Positions 60,316 through 64,000 of a DNA stretch of 64,000 nt are shown one piece after another. Each line of letters opens with the position of its first letter. The stretch's first letter is position 1. Made by a program: the position numbers and the translations under genes. This stretch comes from Hyphomonadaceae bacterium (GTDB taxonomy: Bacteria; Pseudomonadota; Alphaproteobacteria; Caulobacterales; Aquidulcibacteraceae). The notes beneath the pieces were generated by a model. The model ran no database searches. It saw only the letters and a list, made by a program, of their open reading frames with translations, and was not told the origin of the DNA. The DNA lies in the NCBI GenBank assembly GCA_009773395.1, contig WRPI01000002.1, forward strand, positions 48,413-112,412, in the 5' to 3' direction.

Positions 60316-63300
60316 CTAATCCCCCACCCTGAACTGTCCAATTTCCACCCCTGCGCCGCGGCCCCTTTGGGTTACTTCAACTACAAAACTTTGTGAGCTT
60401 TCATTGGGCATTCCCCAATTGCGGAACAAGTGAACGGTTACCGAAGTTGGGCCATTGGGATCTAATCTATCTGCGGCAAAAACATTGGCCAATACTTTGT
60501 AATTGCCGTCGGGTGCGTTACGCAGCAAATATTCTTCGGGGCCATAACCACGGGTCATGTCATTTGACAAGCGCCCACCCAAAGCAGTGCGCGGGTTAGA
60601 ATATATTGCGCGCTCACCACTTGGTTCATCAACCCACAAGTCCATGTCGGTTTTATCGGTATTCCATTCCAAAATCACCCGAATATCAACGGCCAAAAGC
60701 GCGGTGAGCCTTGGGTCAAGTTTTTGCGCCAAATCTGCATTGCTAACGCCAAGTTCATGCATGCGCGCAATAATGTGGTTGGCCTCCATCAAAGATATCA
60801 ATTCGATGCCATCATAATCGCCACTTGTTGGTGTGAGGACAATGCGTTTTAGTAAGCCAAGTGCATATTCCAATTGGGCAATTGCGACTTCCTTATTGAT
60901 GCTGCGTGAAGCATATTTTGCGTCGGTTGCGGTGGCGATCGCCAAGGCCAAATTGCGCAAAGATTGCGGTTTATTGGGAGTGATTTGCAGGATTTGCTCA
61001 TTCAACCATATTGCATCATCATAAGCACCATAGCGCAATAAGCGCGCGGCAAGAATTATTTTGGTGTCGATTGTCGCGGATGAAAGTTCAAGTGCATTGC
61101 GTGCCATGGCTGCTGCGCCTGTTTTCATATTATTGCGCCACATCCATTCGGCGACATCGAAATAAAAGGCAGGTGCGTCGCCGTATTCGCGTTCTTGTGA
61201 CAGGAATGCAGCCCTGAACGCAGCACCATTTGTGCCCGATAGCGCCCGCAAATAGGGCCGATCGGGATTCCAAGTCGCGGTGCTTACCGCAATATTTGAG
61301 GTTTGGTTTCGCGGCGCAGCTCCACCGACACGGCTTACATCTCGAACGTCACTTTCGCCACGCGCTGGATTGGTTTGCGGCGCTGTCGCGCGTTGTTCCC
61401 TTGCGCTTTCGCCGCGTATCGTGCCGTCAATTGCGGAAGGCGATGGAGGAGGAGGCGGCGCTGGTGGCGGAGGCGGAGGAGGCGGAGGCGGCGGAGGAGG
61501 CGGAGGAGCTATTGCTTCTGGCGGAACCGGACTTGGACGCGGCGTATCATGCCTTGTGCCAGTCACAACAACGCTGTCTTCATCGCTGCTCGTCCGCCCA
61601 CGCCCAAGCGCATCTTCGGCGGAATTTGCTGGTTCGTTGCCACGATTTTTGCGAATTGTCGCAAGGTTCGGAAAATCACTATTCCACCAAATTTTTTGCT
61701 CATTCCAAGCGCTCAAAATTCGCCCAAAACGCGCATCAATTGCAATTTGCTCTCGTCGCGCAATTTGACCCTGTTCAATCACATAAGAGTCCCAAATTGC
61801 TTTGCTTATTGAGCGTGGGGGTTCGATTTTGTTTATCGCATAATCGCGGCCAGTTTCCAAAACGATAAAACTATAATCTGGCGTGGCGACATTATAGCGC
61901 CGTGCCAAAGCGAGCGTTCTTTCGCGGTCTGGGTTATCGCTGGCCATTTGTCTGTCAATTTGTTCGGCCCCCCAAATCGCGCCCGCGCCATTATTTTCAG
62001 ATGCGCGAATATTTGCCAAATCAAATGGTAATCTGCTGTCATTGATATTCACAACCAAGCGATTGGCTTGCGGTTTGGGGCCAATAATTCGATATTGATC
62101 ATCGCCAATTGGGGTAATCATATAATCGACTTCATCGCCAGCTTCAGTTTCGATTGAATAAAGCCGCAATGGCCTTGCAATTAGCCGTGCCAAAGCATCT
62201 TCAAGGCTTGTTGTGCGCAAATCAATGAAGCCGCCGCCATTGCGACCAGCAAGCCCATTCAATAGCCCGCCATTGGCACGCGCCGATGAGCTTATAGTTT
62301 GCACTCGGCAGGGCCAATGGCGCACGTTAAATTGATCAATATTTATTTGACCATCAGACACCAAAAGACAAATATCGGCGCGGGCAGGCAAAAGCCTATC
62401 AAGGCCGCGAAGCCGTGAAGCGCCTTGATATTCGACATTCGCCAATGCGCTTAATATTGTTTGCCCTGATGGCTTTTCAAAATGGGCAATTCGTGGTTCC
62501 CCATCGGAAAACAAAATCAAATCGAGGTTTTCAGGTTTCGCGCTGTCAATATAATTGGCGATTAATTGCGCTTCTTTTTGTCTGTCATCGTCGCGGCGTG
62601 ACCTCGATGCGTCCCAAAACACCCGAACGCTTCGCACATTTGCTGTTACGGCGGGTTCGGCGGACATAGTGAAGTCAAAAAATTCTTCGCTATTTTCGTG
62701 TTTTGAAATTGCGATTTGGTTGTTATTTGCAAGGCCACCAATAACCAAATTGCCCTCAAGTTTAATGTCGCTTTCGCGCACTAAATTTGTGGATGCGCGT
62801 GAGGTGGGTTCAGTTGAGCGGCGAATTACAAAAGCCATAGGCATATGCAATTTACGGGTATTTCTCGCGTCCACTCGTGCATTCAATGGAATTGCCTGTC
62901 CTCTATCCGATGTCAGTTCAACATTAACCGCGCCAACTTGGGCGGCAGTGGTTAGTGGCAATCTGTAAATTCCATCGGCACCAATTGGCGTAACATAAGA
63001 AAGCGTGATTTTGCGGCCATTATGCGGGAAAATTGGAAATACTCGTGCGCGAAATTGGTTGGCTGCGTTTACTTCGCCAAGGCTTGGATCCACGCCGCGC
63101 CTTAGGTTTTCTTCATAAGCTTCTTGGGCTTGCAATTTGGGCTGCAATACACCGTCAGTCATAACGCCGTTTACATCAAGGCCATAACCGATTACCCGGG
63201 CGCCAACTGGCAAATCAATTGTGAAATCGCCTTCAAGAGTTTGGCCAGTTGGGTTGGCGAAATCAATGACAAAAGTGGTTGTCGCCAAGCTGCCGCTGAT

Positions 63301-63531
63301 GTTGATTTTGATATCGAGGCTGCGAATTTGCAGCGAATTTGCAATATCGACTTGCCTATCGGAGGCAATATTATGCGCCTTCAAATCAAGGGCAGGGCGG
63401 GTGGGCGCGGTTTCATCGCGACTGGGCGCAGTCTCGGCTGCGGCATTTGCGGTAATTGGCGCGCCAATGCCGATTGCGACAAACAAGCCCAATGCGAGAA
63501 TAAGGTTCTTGTTTTTTATCGATTTAGGCAT
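60316..63531 (-). CDS. Large exported VIT / von Willebrand A / DUF2135 protein
   Basis: A 1071-residue protein with signal peptide (LILALGLFVAIGIGAPITANAAA). A VIT domain (about 55-185: SLDIKINISGSLATTTFVIDFANPTGQTLEGDFTIDLP) is followed by a vWA-like domain (about 300-470) with a DxSxS start in FWDASRSR, a disordered linker with a 15-Pro run (about 675-700), a helical repeat region (about 780-940), and a C-terminal DUF2135 domain (ILEWNTDKTDMDLWVDEPSGERAIYSN). VIT-vWA proteins are surface or adhesive, metal-ion dependent; the function is otherwise unknown. No operon partner. Confidence 0.85.
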   Translation of the reverse strand: MPKSIKNKNLILALGLFVAIGIGAPITANAAAETAPSRDETAPTRPALDLKAHNIASDRQVDIANSLQIRSLDIKINISGSLATTTFVIDFANPTGQTLEGDFTIDLPVGARVIGYGLDVNGVMTDGVLQPKLQAQEAYEENLRRGVDPSLGEVNAANQFRARVFPIFPHNGRKITLSYVTPIGADGIYRLPLTTAAQVGAVNVELTSDRGQAIPLNARVDARNTRKLHMPMAFVIRRSTEPTSRASTNLVRESDIKLEGNLVIGGLANNNQIAISKHENSEEFFDFTMSAEPAVTANVRSVRVFWDASRSRRDDDRQKEAQLIANYIDSAKPENLDLILFSDGEPRIAHFEKPSGQTILSALANVEYQGASRLRGLDRLLPARADICLLVSDGQINIDQFNVRHWPCRVQTISSSARANGGLLNGLAGRNGGGFIDLRTTSLEDALARLIARPLRLYSIETEAGDEVDYMITPIGDDQYRIIGPKPQANRLVVNINDSRLPFDLANIRASENNGAGAIWGAEQIDRQMASDNPDRERTLALARRYNVATPDYSFIVLETGRDYAINKIEPPRSISKAIWDSYVIEQGQIARREQIAIDARFGRILSAWNEQKIWWNSDFPNLATIRKNRGNEPANSAEDALGRGRTSSDEDSVVVTGTRHDTPRPSPVPPEAIAPPPPPPPPPPPPPPPAPPPPPSPSAIDGTIRGESAREQRATAPQTNPARGESDVRDVSRVGGAAPRNQTSNIAVSTATWNPDRPYLRALSGTNGAAFRAAFLSQEREYGDAPAFYFDVAEWMWRNNMKTGAAAMARNALELSSATIDTKIILAARLLRYGAYDDAIWLNEQILQITPNKPQSLRNLALAIATATDAKYASRSINKEVAIAQLEYALGLLKRIVLTPTSGDYDGIELISLMEANHIIARMHELGVSNADLAQKLDPRLTALLAVDIRVILEWNTDKTDMDLWVDEPSGERAIYSNPRTALGGRLSNDMTRGYGPEEYLLRNAPDGNYKVLANVFAADRLDPNGPTSVTVHLFRNWGMPNESSQSFVVEVTQRGRGAGVEIGQFRVGD

Positions 63532-63631
63532 TTTGGGCTCCCGAACAAAATATTTAATAGCCGAACATCGCGCCCAATTTTGTCAAGAATAAGTCACCTT
63601 TAGGGCAATTTCGGTCAAGGTCAGCTTCAAC

Positions 63632-63646
63632 ACCAAATTATTTGGT
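63632..63646. other. Small hairpin between the VIT/vWA gene and the amylase fragment
   Basis: ACCAAA-tta-TTTGGT, followed on the plus strand by TTTT, lies within three bases of the amylase stop codon. The T-run is on the plus strand, so it does not fit as the terminator of the minus-strand amylase gene. Its function is unclear. Confidence 0.3.
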
Positions 63647-63648
63647 TT

Positions 63649-64000
63649 TTAAGAAGCCGAATATATTTTGAAAGCCCATGGTGCCAAGGTGTGAGTGTCA
63701 TCTGCACGAAATTCCACTTCGTCACCATTTTCAAAGTCCTTATATTTTCCATTCACGAATGCATCAGTCATTTTGAAGCTTACTGGCGAACGGGAAAAAT
63801 TGAAAACCGCAACGACCTTATTATTGCCTTTCATGCGTAAAAAGCTGAAAATTTGCTCTGGTTTATCATTTTCAATTTTTATCATACGCGCACCCCAAGC
63901 CCCATTATGCAAGGCAGGGTTTGCGGTTTTGAAGGCGGCGAGTTTTGTAAATAATGGTGCTAAATCGCAGTCTTTCCAGATAATTTCGTCTTTTTCAAAA
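63649..64000 (-). CDS. C-terminal fragment of a GH13 alpha-amylase/alpha-glucosidase (runs off the window)
   Basis: The track shows 87 residues from an internal TTG, but the frame stays open to the window edge: reading leftward from 63999 gives FEKDEIIWKDCDLAPLFTKLAAFK. That is the helix preceding the C-terminal beta domain of GH13 enzymes, followed by GAWGARMIKIENDKPEQIFSFLRMKGNNKVVAVFNFSRSPVSF and WAFKIYSAS. The catalytic barrel lies beyond the window, so the exact specificity is unknown. The gene is partial, not broken. Confidence 0.75.
   Translation of the reverse strand, partial: FEKDEIIWKDCDLAPLFTKLAAFKTANPALHNGAWGARMIKIENDKPEQIFSFLRMKGNNKVVAVFNFSRSPVSFKMTDAFVNGKYKDFENGDEVEFRADDTHTLAPWAFKIYSAS

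Noticed and set aside
1-64000. tRNA, rRNA, CRISPR, integrase or transposase genes
   Set aside because: I read the intergenic regions for T-arm motifs, repeat-spacer arrays and transposase-like frames and found none.

Overview
The window comes from an alphaproteobacterium, most likely a Caulobacterales/Maricaulales/Hyphomonadaceae-type lineage of moderate-to-low GC (mid-40s percent by eye, not counted). The evidence is the cell-cycle regulator CtrA next to fliI-fliJ, the CtrA antagonist SciP between flgE and fliF, the class II flagellar operon fliF-fliG-fliH-fliN-flbD-flhA-flhF, a DUF4167 gene beside prmC, and the order rsfS-rlmH-envC-ctpA. No rRNA, tRNA, CRISPR array, insertion sequence or prophage was recognised.

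Layout: 0-8 kb holds housekeeping genes (flavin split-barrel protein, ctpA, degenerate envC, rlmH, rsfS, then divergent hrcA-grpE and an exported GH2 glycosidase). 8-17.2 kb is a surface-fibre region: a lone pilin-like secreted protein, two tandem LuxR-type regulators, then an archaic chaperone-usher pilus operon (two spore-coat-U pilins, chaperone, usher, tip subunit) preceded by a CtrA-like box. 17.2-22.8 kb holds a polysaccharide deacetylase, DUF4167, prmC preceded by a ParD/ParE-like toxin-antitoxin pair, an XRE regulator with two DUF2975-like membrane proteins, and kptA. 22.9-42 kb is the ctrA/flagellar block: ctrA, fliIJ, the basal-body/export/regulator operon on the minus strand, sciP, the hook genes flgE-flgD-fliK, and flgK-flgL on the plus strand. 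Sigma-54-type promoters are visible for fliK, flgE and flgK, and CtrA boxes in the regulatory regions, which fits a CtrA, then FlbD/sigma-54, then SciP hierarchy.

42-64 kb is mixed: mnmA, unknown secreted and membrane proteins, rlmJ, an unusual cold-shock protein with an RGG/poly-Gly repeat domain, a YafK-family pseudoenzyme overlapping ispH, a lipoprotein plus argS, adenine deaminase, an Abi/HEPN-type gene, an FMN alpha-hydroxy-acid dehydrogenase, a dipeptidase plus class III CoA-transferase pair, two unknown lipoprotein/membrane genes, a large VIT-vWA-polyproline-DUF2135 protein, and the C-terminal end of a GH13 alpha-amylase running off the right edge.

The most unusual non-coding signal is a pair of 164-bp near-perfect palindromes (8644-8807 and 18043-18206). 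They share terminal and internal motifs, and both end exactly on the TAG stop codon of a minus-strand gene. Other structured intergenic DNA includes palindromic repeat clusters at 1-50, 25.7-25.9 kb and 42.08-42.25 kb, a long imperfect hairpin with a 106-bp-period repeat behind argS, and a 416-bp spacer at 54.7-55.1 kb with a candidate small RNA and two perfect operator-like palindromes.
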